Counted from the stretch's first letter, positions 29,765-39,206 are shown. The stretch is 64,000 nucleotides of DNA from Sulfurospirillum diekertiae (GCF_002162315.1 NZ_CP021416.1:682001-746000), one strand, 5' to 3'. The notes: generated from the letters alone by a model not told the origin. Translations and numbers: made by a program.

Positions 29765-30567
29765 AATCTTTACATGTAAAGAGTGTCTTACTCTGTTTTA
29801 TGATGAGTGCGGCGCTTCATGCCACAAGTCTAACCCTCAGCGGTAGCGTTATATCGGAGAATCAAAAGAGTCTCTCTAGCCGTTATATGGGCTATGTCAA
29901 GCGTGTGTATGTCAACGAAGGTGATGTGGTGAAAAAAGGGACACTGTTGTACAGCATTGACTCTAAAGAGGTGGACACAGCACGGGAGCAAAGTGATCTT
30001 GCTATTGCGCAAGCGGAGCTTTCGTTATCGACGGTTGAAAATCAGTATGCCAATGCCAAACTCAATTTAGAGCGCTATGAGCGTTTACTGGCAAAAGATA
30101 TGGTGTCTAAGTATGAAGTGGAAAACTTGGAGCTTGCTACGACAAATCTTAAGGCAACCGTAGAGATTGCTCGAAAACAGGTCTCTTCTGCCAAGCAAAA
30201 ACGCCAAGAGGTACAAAACCAGTACCAGTACCTTAACATCAAAGCACCCAATGACAGTGTGGTGATTGAAAAGCATATCAAAGAGGGCGAGATGGCACTT
30301 TCAGGCGTGACCACCGTAGTGCTTGCTGATTTGAGTGCGCTCAAAGTCACAACGGAGATTGCAGAGAGCTACTTGGGTCGTGTGAAAGTAGGGGATATCG
30401 CGCGTGTGGAAGTTCCGTCCATTGGGTGTATTAGTGAAGGAAAAATCGAAGCAATTATTCCTAGTTCCAACCCTATGGCGCACACATTTAAGATGAAACT
30501 CTCTTTTACATGTAAAGATGCCAAAGCGTACCCAGGAATGTATGCTGTGGTGAGCGTCGGTGAGTAG
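29761..30567 (+). CDS. RND efflux periplasmic adaptor (membrane fusion protein)
   Basis: A 268-residue HlyD/AcrA-type adaptor linking the pump to the TolC-like channel. The order is a signal peptide (VLLCFMMSAALHA), a barrel-sandwich half (SRYMGYVKRVYVNEGDVVKKGTLLY), a coiled-coil hairpin (about 70-150), the second half (YLNIKAPNDSVVIEKHIKEGE) and a beta-barrel. It is shorter than most AcrA-like proteins because the membrane-proximal domain is minimal. GTG 29761 is the start and overlaps the preceding stop. TTTACATGTAAA occurs twice, read LHVK at the very N-terminus and FTCK near the C-terminus. Confidence 0.9.
   Translation: MKSLHVKSVLLCFMMSAALHATSLTLSGSVISENQKSLSSRYMGYVKRVYVNEGDVVKKGTLLYSIDSKEVDTAREQSDLAIAQAELSLSTVENQYANAKLNLERYERLLAKDMVSKYEVENLELATTNLKATVEIARKQVSSAKQKRQEVQNQYQYLNIKAPNDSVVIEKHIKEGEMALSGVTTVVLADLSALKVTTEIAESYLGRVKVGDIARVEVPSIGCISEGKIEAIIPSSNPMAHTFKMKLSFTCKDAKAYPGMYAVVSVGE
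29769..29780. repeat. TTTACATGTAAA element, copy 8
   Basis: Perfect copy at codons 3-7 of the adaptor gene, LHVK frame. Confidence 0.95.
30505..30516. repeat. TTTACATGTAAA element, copy 9
   Basis: Perfect copy near the end of the adaptor gene, FTCK frame. Confidence 0.95.
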
Positions 30568-30572
30568 TGATC

Positions 30573-32165
30573 ATGAGTAAATACAAAGAAAAATACTTAG
30601 CAGGCTATTTAGCACGCCTCTTTTTACGTAATCCTCTGACGATGATTTTAGGGATCGCACTCATCTCTTTAGGAGTCGTGGCGCTCTCTTTAATGCCTCG
30701 GGAAGAAGATCCTCAGATTTCAATTAGTGGCGGTGTGGTGATTGTCTCCATGCCAGGGGCCAGTGCTGCTGAAATTGAACAGATGGTTGTGCGTCCACTG
30801 GAGAGACGCATTAAAGAGATCAAAGGTGTGGAGCATATTTACGGAGTTGCGAGCGATAATGTGGGCATTGTGAATGTCATGTATTACATTGGCGAAAACC
30901 GAGAAGCTTCGAATCTCAAGCTCTACGATAAAGTAATGCAAAACATGGATCAAATGCCTGAAGGTGCGACAACACCGCTTGTCAGACCTTTTGATATTGA
31001 CATTGATATACCGATTCTCTCTATTGCCTTTTATGCTAAAACAGCGCAAAGTGTCGATAATGTTGCACTCTATAAGCGTGTTGATGCGTTTCGCAATTCA
31101 CTTGGCAATGTCCCTAATGTCGCTAAAACAGAGATCAAAGGGGAGCATAAAGAGCAGTTTAATATTGAGATTGACCTCTCTCGACTTGCGGGGTATCATC
31201 TCTCGTTAGATCAAATAACGGCTTCCTTAAAATCACTGACCGCTTCTTCTCCTGAAGTAAAAAATCGCACACAGGAAGGAAAGCTGGTCGTTTTTGGTGT
31301 TAAAAATGCATTGGAAAATATCAAAGATATTCAAAATCTGATCGTTGCCAATTATGGCGGTTCTGTGGTGTATCTAAAAGATATTGCTACCGTTCATTTA
31401 GGCGATGACATTCAAAACAAAAAGAGTGCGCAGATCAGTTACAAGCAAGGTGAGAGTTTTACACCACTGCAAGATCAAGTCACGCTGAGTGTCTCCAAGC
31501 TGAAAGGCTCTAATGCTGTGGTTATTGCCGATGATGTGGTAAAACGACTTGAAGCAAGTAAAGGGGCATTGGCAAAAGAGGGGATTGGGTATAGTGTGAC
31601 GCGAAATTATGGCGAGCGTGCCAATGAAGCGGTCAATGAACTGGTCTTTCACCTGCTTATCTCTATTGTTATTATCGCGCTTTTACTGATTTTTATTTTA
31701 GGTTGGAGGGAAGGGCTCATTGTGACGCTTACTGTCCCTGCTATTTTGGCAATTACTATTTTTATCGCGTATATGAGTGGTCAAACGATTAACCGTATCA
31801 CCTTGTTTGCCTTTTTGCTGAGCCTTGGACTTTTGGTCGATGATGCCATTGTTGTCATCGAAAATATTCATCGTCATCTGCACAGTAAGGATGCCCATGA
31901 TAAAGAGATGGATGAACTGCTCATTGAAGCGACCGATGAGATTGGAGCTCCAACTAACTTGGCGACAATAGCGATCATTTTAACGATGGTTCCAATGGCA
32001 TTCGTAGGGCAAATGATGGGTGAATTTATGAAACCGATACCGCTGAATGTACCCGTAGCGATGCTGGCTTCGCTTTTGATCGCCTATATCTTCACACCAT
32101 TTTTAGCCAAGAAATTCTTAAAAAAACCAACGCATACCAAAGGAGAGAATGATGCAGAAATTTGA
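30573..32165 (+). CDS. RND efflux pump, N-terminal half (split gene)
   Basis: Corresponds to the first half of an RND permease. It has TM1 (TMILGIALISLGVVALSLMP), a large periplasmic loop (PN/PC domains), then TM2-TM6. The TM4 proton-relay pair is present in SLGLLVDDAIVVIENIHRHL. The protein ends after TM6 (IAYIFTPFLAKKFLKKP) and a short cytoplasmic tail, exactly at the linker that joins TM6 to TM7 in one-chain pumps. It has about 530 residues. ATG 30573 is used; the in-frame GTG 30567 overlaps the adaptor stop. The end overlaps the second half by 14-17 bp. The substrate is unknown. Confidence 0.9.
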   Translation: MSKYKEKYLAGYLARLFLRNPLTMILGIALISLGVVALSLMPREEDPQISISGGVVIVSMPGASAAEIEQMVVRPLERRIKEIKGVEHIYGVASDNVGIVNVMYYIGENREASNLKLYDKVMQNMDQMPEGATTPLVRPFDIDIDIPILSIAFYAKTAQSVDNVALYKRVDAFRNSLGNVPNVAKTEIKGEHKEQFNIEIDLSRLAGYHLSLDQITASLKSLTASSPEVKNRTQEGKLVVFGVKNALENIKDIQNLIVANYGGSVVYLKDIATVHLGDDIQNKKSAQISYKQGESFTPLQDQVTLSVSKLKGSNAVVIADDVVKRLEASKGALAKEGIGYSVTRNYGERANEAVNELVFHLLISIVIIALLLIFILGWREGLIVTLTVPAILAITIFIAYMSGQTINRITLFAFLLSLGLLVDDAIVVIENIHRHLHSKDAHDKEMDELLIEATDEIGAPTNLATIAIILTMVPMAFVGQMMGEFMKPIPLNVPVAMLASLLIAYIFTPFLAKKFLKKPTHTKGENDAEI

Positions 32166-33807
32166 GCAGTTTATTCACTCTATTTTGGTAGAAGAACGTA
32201 AAAAAAAGCTGGTCTTACTTTTCACGCTCCTCGCCTTTTTAGCAGCAGTGATGATGTTTCCCACAAAAATTGTTCTAGCCAAAATGTTGCCGGGCAAAAG
32301 TACCAATACGTTTTCGATCTATATTGATCTTCCCAATGGAAGTTCTTATCAAGAGACAAATGCCGTGAATACATGTGTGGTTAGCATCTTACAAAAAGAA
32401 AAAGAAGTTGAGAATATTGAAGTCTTTAATGGCATGGGTTCTCCTTTGGATTACGCAGGATTGGTAAAAGGCTCTGGGCTGAAGAGTGGCGAATACGTGA
32501 GTGAAATCGTGGTCAATCTCAGCGATTTGCATAAGCGTGATGAACGCTCTTTTGCAATGGTGCATCGCCTGCGCCCTATTATCCAAAAAAGCTGTGAAAC
32601 TTTAGTCGCTCAGACCTCAATTAAAATGGTGGAACAACCTGCGGGTCCTCCAACAATGGCAGCACTGGTCGTCGAACTGTATGGCGATAATGCGTCAGCG
32701 TTGAATGCACTTGGACAAAGAATCAAACAGATATTGTCTCAAACGAAAGACCTTGTGGATGTCGATATGCTGGCCGATAAACTTTTCGATAAGTATAGTC
32801 TCGTCCCCGATAAAGAAAAAGTGATTCGTTCTCATTTAAGTCTTGCGCAGATTAACGAGCTATTATATTTGAGCTTTGAAGGAGTACATGTTGCTCACAA
32901 AAACAGTGAAAGTTCTCCTTCTCAGATTCCACTTTATGTGGTTTTGAGTGAATCTTCTAAATCACTTCCTTATGCTTCTAAAGAGGAGTTAAGTGCCAAA
33001 CTAAGTGCATTAAAGCTGATGAATACGCAAGGCATGATGGTACCACTCTCAGAAGTGGTGCGTGTCGAAAAAGTGAAGTCAACGCCAACCATTATGTCCA
33101 AAAATTTGCAGACAATGGTGAGCATCGTTGCCGAAGCAGATTTGGTTTCTCAAGTGTATCCACTTTTGGATGCGCGCAGTCGTATTCAAGATACTTTGAA
33201 AGACGAGTTTGAAATTAGTCGAAGCCATCTCTTTGATTTAACACTCAAAGACAAAAAGAGTGGTGAAGTATTTAATCTTGTCTGGGATGGTGAAATGAAA
33301 GTAACGATGGATACGTTCCGAGATCTTGGCGGAGCTTTCATTGCGGCGCTGATTTTGATTTTCTTGTTAATGGTCGTTTACTATAAAAGCTTTGCACTCT
33401 CTGGTATTGTGCTTTTAGGAAGTTTCCTCTCCATCATTGGGGTGATTGTTGGGCATTGGATCATGGATCTGTTCACATCAACAACTTTCTTTCTCACAGC
33501 AACGTCGCTGATTGGTTTTATTTCATTGATGGGTATTAGTTCACGAAATGCACTGTTATTGATTGATTTTACCAAGGCGTTAATGACTCAGGGAATGGAT
33601 AAACAAGAGGCGATTGCAAAAGCGAGTGCTACCAGAGCAAAACCGATTGTTCTTACTGCTGCTGCAATTATTTTAGCGAGTACATTGCTGGCAACCGATC
33701 CTATTTTTGGTGGATTGGGTGTTGCATTGATCTTTGGAACAATTGCGGCGGTTATCGTATCGTTAATTGTTGTTCCTGTACTCATGAGTAACACGAAAGC
33801 GATCTAA
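32152..33807 (+). CDS. RND efflux pump, C-terminal half (split gene)
   Basis: Second half of the pump, about 551 residues: a cytoplasmic start (MQKFEQFIHSILVEERKKK), TM7 (LVLLFTLLAFLAAVMMFPTK), a large periplasmic loop (LPNGSSYQETNAV; SIKMVEQPAGPPTMAALVV) and TM8-TM12. The TM10 region reads GISSRNALLLIDFTKAL; the usual TM10 Lys of HAE pumps is Arg here. AGGAG lies six bases before ATG 32152, so this half has its own ribosome binding site and is not a simple frameshift product. The A8 run at 32200-32207 is in frame. Downstream is a strong terminator made from two TTTACATGTAAA elements. Confidence 0.9.
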   Translation: MQKFEQFIHSILVEERKKKLVLLFTLLAFLAAVMMFPTKIVLAKMLPGKSTNTFSIYIDLPNGSSYQETNAVNTCVVSILQKEKEVENIEVFNGMGSPLDYAGLVKGSGLKSGEYVSEIVVNLSDLHKRDERSFAMVHRLRPIIQKSCETLVAQTSIKMVEQPAGPPTMAALVVELYGDNASALNALGQRIKQILSQTKDLVDVDMLADKLFDKYSLVPDKEKVIRSHLSLAQINELLYLSFEGVHVAHKNSESSPSQIPLYVVLSESSKSLPYASKEELSAKLSALKLMNTQGMMVPLSEVVRVEKVKSTPTIMSKNLQTMVSIVAEADLVSQVYPLLDARSRIQDTLKDEFEISRSHLFDLTLKDKKSGEVFNLVWDGEMKVTMDTFRDLGGAFIAALILIFLLMVVYYKSFALSGIVLLGSFLSIIGVIVGHWIMDLFTSTTFFLTATSLIGFISLMGISSRNALLLIDFTKALMTQGMDKQEAIAKASATRAKPIVLTAAAIILASTLLATDPIFGGLGVALIFGTIAAVIVSLIVVPVLMSNTKAI

Positions 33808-33812
33808 AGAGA

Positions 33813-33824
33813 TTTACATGTAAA
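33813..33824. repeat. TTTACATGTAAA element, copy 10
   Basis: Perfect copy; left arm of a paired-element hairpin. Confidence 0.95.
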
Positions 33825-33836
33825 GCATAAGGGAAC

Positions 33837-34004
33837 TTATCGCTTTACATGTAAAAATTTTCTGCGGGTTAAAATCAATAAGCGCATCATGCGAAAAGCA
33901 AAAAGACGTTTGTTCATAATGCTAATTTTGCGACAATTCTCATTTTTTAAACATTCAAATACTTCTTCTAATGCCAATTTCTCACTTACAGATAAGTTTG
34001 TCAT
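33837..34004 (-). CDS. small basic protein downstream of the XRE regulator
   Basis: A 55-residue open frame too short for standard filters: MTNLSVSEKLALEEVFECL, then a basic segment (NENCRKISIMNKRLFAFRMM) and a hydrophobic, basic end with LHVKR encoded by a TTTACATGTAAA. The ATG overlaps the stop of the XRE gene (ATGA), which is the main reason to believe in it. I do not recognise a family. It might work with the regulator as a cofactor or antitoxin-like partner, but that is only an inference from the overlap. Confidence 0.5.
   Translation of the reverse strand: MTNLSVSEKLALEEVFECLKNENCRKISIMNKRLFAFRMMRLLILTRRKFLHVKR
33844..33855. repeat. TTTACATGTAAA element, copy 11
   Basis: Perfect copy; right arm of the hairpin and also the last codons of the 55-residue ORF. 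Confidence 0.95.
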
Positions 34005-34249
34005 ACCGTTCCTTTTTGCCCGTCATTGATCTTACGCACTAATCTCACAATATCTTCATCTTTTAACATACCCAACATATTAAAAACTACTGGAATGCCC
34101 ATAGGAGCGCTACTACCGAGTCTCCACTCTTGATAGGTACGCATGGATATTCCAAAAGTTTCTGCCATCTTTTTTTGAGAAATCTTCTTCCCCATATTTT
34201 CGGCTTCAATGGCATTATGCAAAAGATTGATGATATCGCTTGTTTTCAT
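34001..34249 (-). CDS. XRE-family helix-turn-helix regulator
   Basis: An 82-residue DNA-binding protein. Residues about 22-45 (ISQKKMAETFGISMRTYQEW) form a classical helix-turn-helix of the Cro/XRE type. The ATG at 34249 is chosen since the five codons before it begin with TTG and overlap the promoter. On the minus strand a TATAAT lies only three bases upstream of the ATG, so the transcript is probably leaderless or nearly so. Three GTATTA repeats spaced 20-21 bp lie upstream and overlap the start region, as expected of an autoregulator. It overlaps the following small gene by 4 bp. Confidence 0.75.
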   Translation of the reverse strand: MKTSDIINLLHNAIEAENMGKKISQKKMAETFGISMRTYQEWRLGSSAPMGIPVVFNMLGMLKDEDIVRLVRKINDGQKGTV

Positions 34250-34250
34250 C

Positions 34251-34299
34251 GTATTATAGTACAAAAAAATGTATTAAACATAAATTAAAACGTATTAAA
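34251..34299. promoter_or_regulatory. three phased GTATTA repeats upstream of the XRE gene
   Basis: GTATTATA at 34251, GTATTAAA at 34271 and GTATTAAA at 34292. The spacing of 20 and 21 bp is close to two helical turns, so the repeats face the same side of the DNA. They cover the XRE promoter, a plausible operator array. Confidence 0.45.
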
Positions 34300-34384
34300 T
34301 ATACTAATTAATTTATATTTTAAACTTTTTATAGAATATTATACCAATAATATTGTTTATTATAACAATTATATTGATTTAAAT

Positions 34385-34400
34385 ATACAATATATTGTAT
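34385..34400. promoter_or_regulatory. 16-bp AT palindrome upstream of efp
   Basis: ATACAATATATTGTAT is a perfect inverted repeat about 40 bp before the efp -10 box. It could be an operator, or simply a consequence of the AT-rich sequence. Confidence 0.3.
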
Positions 34401-34436
34401 AAAAATAGGCGATTTTGTTGTCACCACTTTTTTCGC

Positions 34437-34442
34437 TATAAT
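34437..34442 (+). promoter_or_regulatory. TATAAT -10 box for efp
   Basis: Consensus TATAAT 27 bp before ATG 34470, preceded by an AT-rich region without a clear -35. Confidence 0.6.
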
Positions 34443-34469
34443 GATGAAAACTAAAATTTAGGAGAATGT

Positions 34470-35033
34470 ATGGCCTCTATTTCAATGGGCGACTTAAAAA
34501 AAGGGTTAAAGATCGAAATTAACGGTACACCGTATAAAATCGTAGAGTATCAACATGTTAAACCAGGAAAGGGTGCGGCATTTGTACGCTGTAAAATCAA
34601 ATCATTTATGGATGGCAAAGTTATCGAAAAAACATTTCATGCAGGCGATAAATGTGAAACACCACATCTTGAAGATAAAATCATGCAGTTTTTGTATGAT
34701 GATGGTGAGTTCTTACAATTTATGGACAGCGTATCGTATGAGCAAATTGCCTTATCACACGATCAAGTGGGCGAAGCAGCGGACTGGATCATTGATGGTA
34801 TGAATGTAGATATGCTGTACCATAATGGTAAACCTATCAGCGTTGAAGCACCTCAATTTGTTGAGCTTAAAATCGTTGAGACTCCTCCTAACTTTAAAGG
34901 AGATACTCAAGGTGGTAAAAAACCTGCAACGCTTGAGAGTGGTGCTGTTGTTCAAGTACCTTTCCACGTGGTTGAAGGCGATGTCATCAAAGTTGACACC
35001 GTTCGCGGCGAGTATTTAGAAAAAGTCAAATAA
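34470..35033 (+). CDS. efp: elongation factor P
   Basis: Relieves ribosome stalling at polyproline. The 187 residues show the three beta-barrel domains; the tip loop [15 protein letters not shown] carries the Lys (residue 34) that is modified in many bacteria. No modification gene is visible in this window. ATG 34470 follows TTAGGAGAATGT. The terminator that follows incorporates a one-mismatch TTTACATGTAAA (CTTACATGTAAA at 35035). Confidence 0.97.
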   Translation: MASISMGDLKKGLKIEINGTPYKIVEYQHVKPGKGAAFVRCKIKSFMDGKVIEKTFHAGDKCETPHLEDKIMQFLYDDGEFLQFMDSVSYEQIALSHDQVGEAADWIIDGMNVDMLYHNGKPISVEAPQFVELKIVETPPNFKGDTQGGKKPATLESGAVVQVPFHVVEGDVIKVDTVRGEYLEKVK

Positions 35034-35034
35034 T

Positions 35035-35079
35035 CTTACATGTAAAAACATAGTACAGGTGATTGTACTATGTTTTTAC
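35035..35079 (+). terminator. terminator after efp with repeat variant
   Basis: Perfect 16-bp stem GTAAAAACATAGTACA (35042-35057) / TGTACTATGTTTTTAC (35064-35079), loop GGTGAT. The left base of the stem is the right half of CTTACATGTAAA. Confidence 0.85.
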
Positions 35080-35103
35080 GCTCTCTCCTCTCTGCTTTCA
35101 TGT

Positions 35104-35109
35104 TATAAT
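35104..35109 (+). promoter_or_regulatory. TATAAT -10 box for the HBM chemoreceptor
   Basis: Consensus box 35 bp before ATG 35144. Confidence 0.55.
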
Positions 35110-35143
35110 AACTCCAACTCAATCGTTTGATAGGAGTGTTGCC

Positions 35144-37000
35144 ATGTTGACGAATCTCTCCATTAAAGCGCGTAATATTTTACTAGCATGTGTCGTTTTA
35201 TTGGGGCTTACCGCCATTCATACAACGGCAAAATTTTTTCATGATAAAGAAAAAGTCCTTTTAAATCTTCGTGAGAATATCTCTTCGCTTAAAGAAGATA
35301 TTTTGACGCTTCGTAAACATGAAAAAGACTTTTTGATGCGCCATGATGTCACGTATGAAAAAGCACTGTTAGAAGCATCTACAAAACTTTTGGAACGTTT
35401 AAAAATTATTACTCAAAAAGCAGATGAAAAAGGCATTAATACAACTGATCTTAGGCAGTTGCAAGAAGTTATCACTACCTACGTACGTATTTTTAATGAA
35501 GTAGCCGCTCAAAAAAAGAGAATAGGTCTTAGTCCTGAAGCGGGGCTTGAAGGACACATGCGTCAAGCGATTCATGAAGCGGAGAGTGGATTTAAAGATC
35601 TTAAAGATTACAAAATGCAGACGCTGATGCTGACGTTGCGTCGTAATGAAAAAGACTTTATGCTCCGTCTTTCTCCCAAATATGCCGAAGAGCATCGTGT
35701 CAATTATGAAAAGGCGCTTGCGTATGCGCAGAGTCATGAAGAGCTTGCTTTTTCTGTGAAACTTCTTGAGACGTATCGCCAGAGCTTTGTTGAATTTGTG
35801 AAGGCCTATGAAGTGTTAGGGTTGAATGAAAAAAGTGGGCTCAATGGAAAACTTCGCGACACCGTACACCAAACCGAAGCGCTTGTGGCAAAATCTACGC
35901 AGACATTGGACACCGAAATTGATGAGAGTATTCGTAGGACAACCGTGATTTATGTCATCGTAGGTGGAATGATCGTGGGAAGTGTGTTGTGTCTCATTTT
36001 CTTGATCATTCGCAGTGTTTTAGTTCCCTTGCGTGGTTTAACTCAAGCGATTGTTGCCAATGAACGCGATTTAACCCTTCGTTACAGTACGCCTTACAAC
36101 GATGAGCTCAAAGAGATTGTTGATGCCCTGAATGCCTTTATGGAGCGGTTGCGAAAGATTGTGATTGGCGCGATTCATGCGAGTGATGAGAATGCCGCCG
36201 TGTCGCATGAACTCTCGACCACATCCAACAACATCGGTAAACGTGCAGAAGAAGAGAGCCACATCGTGGCGCGTACGACTCAAACGGGCAATCAAGCACG
36301 TGATAACATCGATGGCTCTGTAGATAACTCCAAAAAGGCACAAGTTGAAATTATCCAAACCAACGAGGCACTCACGGAGGCCAATCAAATTTTTACGGTT
36401 TTAATTGCAAAAATTGAGCAAACAGCTGTCGTCGAGAGTGAGTTACAAACCAAAATGGTCACACTGTCGCATGATGCTGATAATGTCAAAGGAATTTTAA
36501 GCGTGATTAGTGACATCGCCGATCAGACCAACTTATTGGCACTCAATGCTGCCATCGAAGCCGCACGTGCAGGTGAACATGGCAGAGGATTTGCGGTTGT
36601 GGCGGATGAGGTGCGTAAATTGGCGGAACGAACCCAGAAAAGTTTGGTCGAAATCCACGCAACGGTCAGTGTCATAGTGCAAGCGATTGTCAATGCCGCC
36701 GCGCAGATAGAACAAAATGCAACACTGTTTGAAGGTCTTGTAACCCAATCAGCGGAAGTTTCCCATAAAATAGACACGTCGGTGCTTCTCATGGGCAATG
36801 CCATTAACGTGGTCGCTTTAGCCACCCGTACTTCGGAAGAGACCGGCAGTGAGATCAAAACGATTGTCGACGAGATTAATGAGATCAACCATATCACATC
36901 AAGCAATGCAAGAGACATCGAAGAGATTGCTTCAGCGGCAGAACATCTGCACAGCGTGACGCAAAAACTCAACGACCAGTTACACTATTTTAAAGTTTAA
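35144..37000 (+). CDS. methyl-accepting chemotaxis protein with HBM-like sensor
   Basis: A 618-residue transmembrane chemoreceptor. TM1 is near residues 12-28. The periplasmic domain contains two related helical motifs, [19 protein letters not shown] and [19 protein letters not shown], the hallmark of the helical bimodular (HBM) sensor family, which binds small organic acids in Pseudomonas. TM2 is near 270-292, followed by HAMP and the signalling hairpin with [23 protein letters not shown] 35144 is preceded by TAGGAG; the longer open frame from 35063 includes the upstream promoter and is rejected. No CheR-docking pentapeptide is seen at the C-terminus. The ligand cannot be told. Confidence 0.9.
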   Translation: MLTNLSIKARNILLACVVLLGLTAIHTTAKFFHDKEKVLLNLRENISSLKEDILTLRKHEKDFLMRHDVTYEKALLEASTKLLERLKIITQKADEKGINTTDLRQLQEVITTYVRIFNEVAAQKKRIGLSPEAGLEGHMRQAIHEAESGFKDLKDYKMQTLMLTLRRNEKDFMLRLSPKYAEEHRVNYEKALAYAQSHEELAFSVKLLETYRQSFVEFVKAYEVLGLNEKSGLNGKLRDTVHQTEALVAKSTQTLDTEIDESIRRTTVIYVIVGGMIVGSVLCLIFLIIRSVLVPLRGLTQAIVANERDLTLRYSTPYNDELKEIVDALNAFMERLRKIVIGAIHASDENAAVSHELSTTSNNIGKRAEEESHIVARTTQTGNQARDNIDGSVDNSKKAQVEIIQTNEALTEANQIFTVLIAKIEQTAVVESELQTKMVTLSHDADNVKGILSVISDIADQTNLLALNAAIEAARAGEHGRGFAVVADEVRKLAERTQKSLVEIHATVSVIVQAIVNAAAQIEQNATLFEGLVTQSAEVSHKIDTSVLLMGNAINVVALATRTSEETGSEIKTIVDEINEINHITSSNARDIEEIASAAEHLHSVTQKLNDQLHYFKV

Positions 37001-37015
37001 AACAAGGAGTTCAAA

Positions 37016-37567
37016 ATGAGCAAAAAAGTGATTGTCCCTTTGGCGGAGGGATTTGAAGAGATCGAAGCCTTGAGTATTGTCGATATTTTAAGACGAGCAG
37101 GGATTGAGGTGGTGATGGCAGGCTTAGAATCTTTACATGTAAAAGGGGCACACGGTGTTACCGTCGTAGCAGACGCACTTTTAAAAGAGTTAGATGGAAA
37201 CCGTTTTGATATGATAGCGCTTCCTGGAGGACTCCCCGGTGCGACCAATTTAGCCGCAGATCAAAACGTGCAAGCACTCCTGAAAGCCTTTGATGCCAAA
37301 GGCAAAGCGATAGCCGCTATTTGCGCCGCTCCTTATGCGCTTAAAACGGCGGGCGTGCTTAAAAACACCTACACGTGTTACCCAGGATTTCAGGCTAAAA
37401 TTGGCGCAGAAGGGTACACCGCAAACGCTAAAGTGATCAAAGAAGGCAATGTAACAACATCGCAAGGGCCTAGCACCGCCATGCTATTTGCACTCTCACT
37501 CGTGGAAGAGTTGTGCTCTAAAAATGTAGCGGATGCGTTAGCCAAAGATTTATTGATAGTGTCATAG
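37016..37567 (+). CDS. DJ-1/PfpI family protein
   Basis: A 183-residue protein of the DJ-1/ThiJ/PfpI superfamily. The nucleophile elbow is [10 protein letters not shown] with the conserved Cys near residue 104, and the acidic partner is the Glu in [11 protein letters not shown] near residue 16, as in human DJ-1 and E. coli YajL. YajL-type proteins are implicated in protection against oxidative and carbonyl stress. ATG 37016 follows AAGGAG. It lies 15 bp after a chemoreceptor gene and 25 bp before another; it may be cotranscribed although no functional link is known. A TTTACATGTAAA is read LHVK. Confidence 0.9.
   Translation: MSKKVIVPLAEGFEEIEALSIVDILRRAGIEVVMAGLESLHVKGAHGVTVVADALLKELDGNRFDMIALPGGLPGATNLAADQNVQALLKAFDAKGKAIAAICAAPYALKTAGVLKNTYTCYPGFQAKIGAEGYTANAKVIKEGNVTTSQGPSTAMLFALSLVEELCSKNVADALAKDLLIVS
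37132..37143. repeat. TTTACATGTAAA element, copy 12
   Basis: Perfect copy inside the DJ-1 family gene, LHVK frame. Confidence 0.95.
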
Positions 37568-37592
37568 TAGGTACAAAATAGGAGATTGTGGT

Positions 37593-39203
37593 ATGTTGTC
37601 GAAAATTAAAGTTAAACTCATTTTTTTATTTGTCATTTTATGTGTTGGTTTTGGTATTATTGGTTTTGATACCATTAAGATGGGCTCCGATGCAAAAGGT
37701 GTTGCCGTGCGTTTTCAGGCGCTTCAACGTCTTGAAGCTGATGTCTTGACCTGCATGATGGATCTTCGAGGTTTTCAGCTTTTGGGCAATCCAAAAATGC
37801 TCGAACACTATGAGCAAAGTTATCAAAAATCATCACAAACTATTGACAAGCTGGCAACCATTTTTTTAAGTAAAGTCAATCAAGAAAAAATAGCAGCCAT
37901 TAAAAAGAATTTTGAAGAGTGGCATACCATGAATGTGCCACGTGTGAAGATTTTAGCACAGTATGGTAAAGGGGTCAACGACCCAACGTTTGAGCAATAC
38001 CATCCAGCAGAACACGCAACACTTAACACCTTAACGCAAGAGAGTGCCGTACATTTTGATACCTTAGTGGAACAGTTACAGTCCCTAACGAAAAGTGTTG
38101 AAAAAACAAATTTCGCACGTTTGGATACGGATGAGTGGGTCAATAAAATTGCGCTAGTCATTATTTTAATGGTTGTATCTGTTGCATTTATGATGATTGC
38201 GCGAAGTATTCACCGCTCTGTTGCTGAAGCTCAAAGCAAATGCGAACAGATGCGTCAGAGCAAAGCGCTCAATATGTCACTGCAAATTTCCAGCCATGAC
38301 GAGATTAGCGAAACCATGCAAACGGTCAATGCTCTTTTGAATGAAATAGCGACGGCGATTGCGCAAGCCAAAGATAATGCGGCTGAAAATGCTTCGGTGG
38401 CGGAAGAGCTTTCCAGTACCAGCCTAGAGATTGGTAAACGCGCGGAAGAGGAAGCTAATGTGGTAAAAGAGACTACCAAGGAAGCCGAAACGGTTGCTTT
38501 AGAAATTGAACGCACGAGTGCCGATGTAACCCGTGTTAAAGAGACGATTTATACCGCGCAAAAGAGCCTTTTGTTGGCGCAAAATTTGTTGAACGAAACG
38601 ATTGCACAACTGGATGATACGGTTCATGCAGAATCAGACATTAACGCGCGTCTCAATCAGCTCTCACAGGATACCGATCAAGTGAAGAGTGTGTTGGATG
38701 TCATTAGCGATATTGCAGAGCAGACCAATCTTTTAGCACTGAATGCTGCAATAGAAGCGGCAAGGGCAGGGGAGCATGGGCGTGGATTTGCTGTCGTGGC
38801 GGATGAAGTGCGCAAGTTGGCGGAGCGAACCCAAAAGAGCTTGGTGGAGACCAATGCAACGATCAATGTGATTGTTCAGTCTATTCAAGATATTTGTGGG
38901 CAAATGAATCATAATGCAAAGCGTATTCATGATTTGGGCGCGTTCTCCGTTAAAGTCAGTACACAAACGGGTGATGCGGTCAGTTTGCTCGATGAAAGCG
39001 CTCATGCTGCCGATGGTGTTGTTGCAAAAGCAGAAAACAATGTTAAGCGTATCAATACCGCCGTCATTCATAAAATCGAAGCGATCAATAGCCTTTCAAG
39101 TTCCAATGCAAGAAGTGTCGAAGAGATCGCTGCTGCCGCTGAACATTTGGCACGTTTATCGGAGAGTTTGAGCCTCACATTAGCACAATTTAAAACCGCG
39201 TAA
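37593..39203 (+). CDS. methyl-accepting chemotaxis protein (four-helix-bundle type)
   Basis: A 536-residue chemoreceptor with TM1 near residues 8-26, a periplasmic helical domain of about 155 residues, TM2 near 188-208, a HAMP-like linker ([19 protein letters not shown]) and the signalling domain with [20 protein letters not shown] near residue 375. It is a paralogue of the next gene: both share the architecture, the segment [21 protein letters not shown] and the terminal QFKTA. ATG 37593 follows GGAGATTGTGGT. Sensor ligand unknown. Confidence 0.9.
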   Translation: MLSKIKVKLIFLFVILCVGFGIIGFDTIKMGSDAKGVAVRFQALQRLEADVLTCMMDLRGFQLLGNPKMLEHYEQSYQKSSQTIDKLATIFLSKVNQEKIAAIKKNFEEWHTMNVPRVKILAQYGKGVNDPTFEQYHPAEHATLNTLTQESAVHFDTLVEQLQSLTKSVEKTNFARLDTDEWVNKIALVIILMVVSVAFMMIARSIHRSVAEAQSKCEQMRQSKALNMSLQISSHDEISETMQTVNALLNEIATAIAQAKDNAAENASVAEELSSTSLEIGKRAEEEANVVKETTKEAETVALEIERTSADVTRVKETIYTAQKSLLLAQNLLNETIAQLDDTVHAESDINARLNQLSQDTDQVKSVLDVISDIAEQTNLLALNAAIEAARAGEHGRGFAVVADEVRKLAERTQKSLVETNATINVIVQSIQDICGQMNHNAKRIHDLGAFSVKVSTQTGDAVSLLDESAHAADGVVAKAENNVKRINTAVIHKIEAINSLSSSNARSVEEIAAAAEHLARLSESLSLTLAQFKTA

Positions 39204-39206
39204 CCT

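Larger units (their letters stand above)
33813..33859. terminator. bidirectional terminator built from two TTTACATGTAAA elements
   Basis: TTTACATGTAAAGC (33813-33826) pairs fully with GCTTTACATGTAAA (33842-33855), extended inward by ATAAG/CTTAT around a GGAA loop with one bulged C. A short T-run follows on the plus strand. It lies between the split RND genes and the convergent small XRE operon, whose last codons (LHVKR) are inside it. Confidence 0.8.

Noticed and set aside
30567-33807. Split RND pump as a simple frameshift or sequencing error
   Set aside because: The second half has its own ribosome binding site and start, the junction lies at a domain boundary, and no homopolymer is at the junction.
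36523-36972. 149-residue minus-strand ORF in the HBM chemoreceptor, similar to ORFs antisense to the other receptors
   Set aside because: The similarity between these ORFs comes from the conserved receptor hairpin on the other strand.
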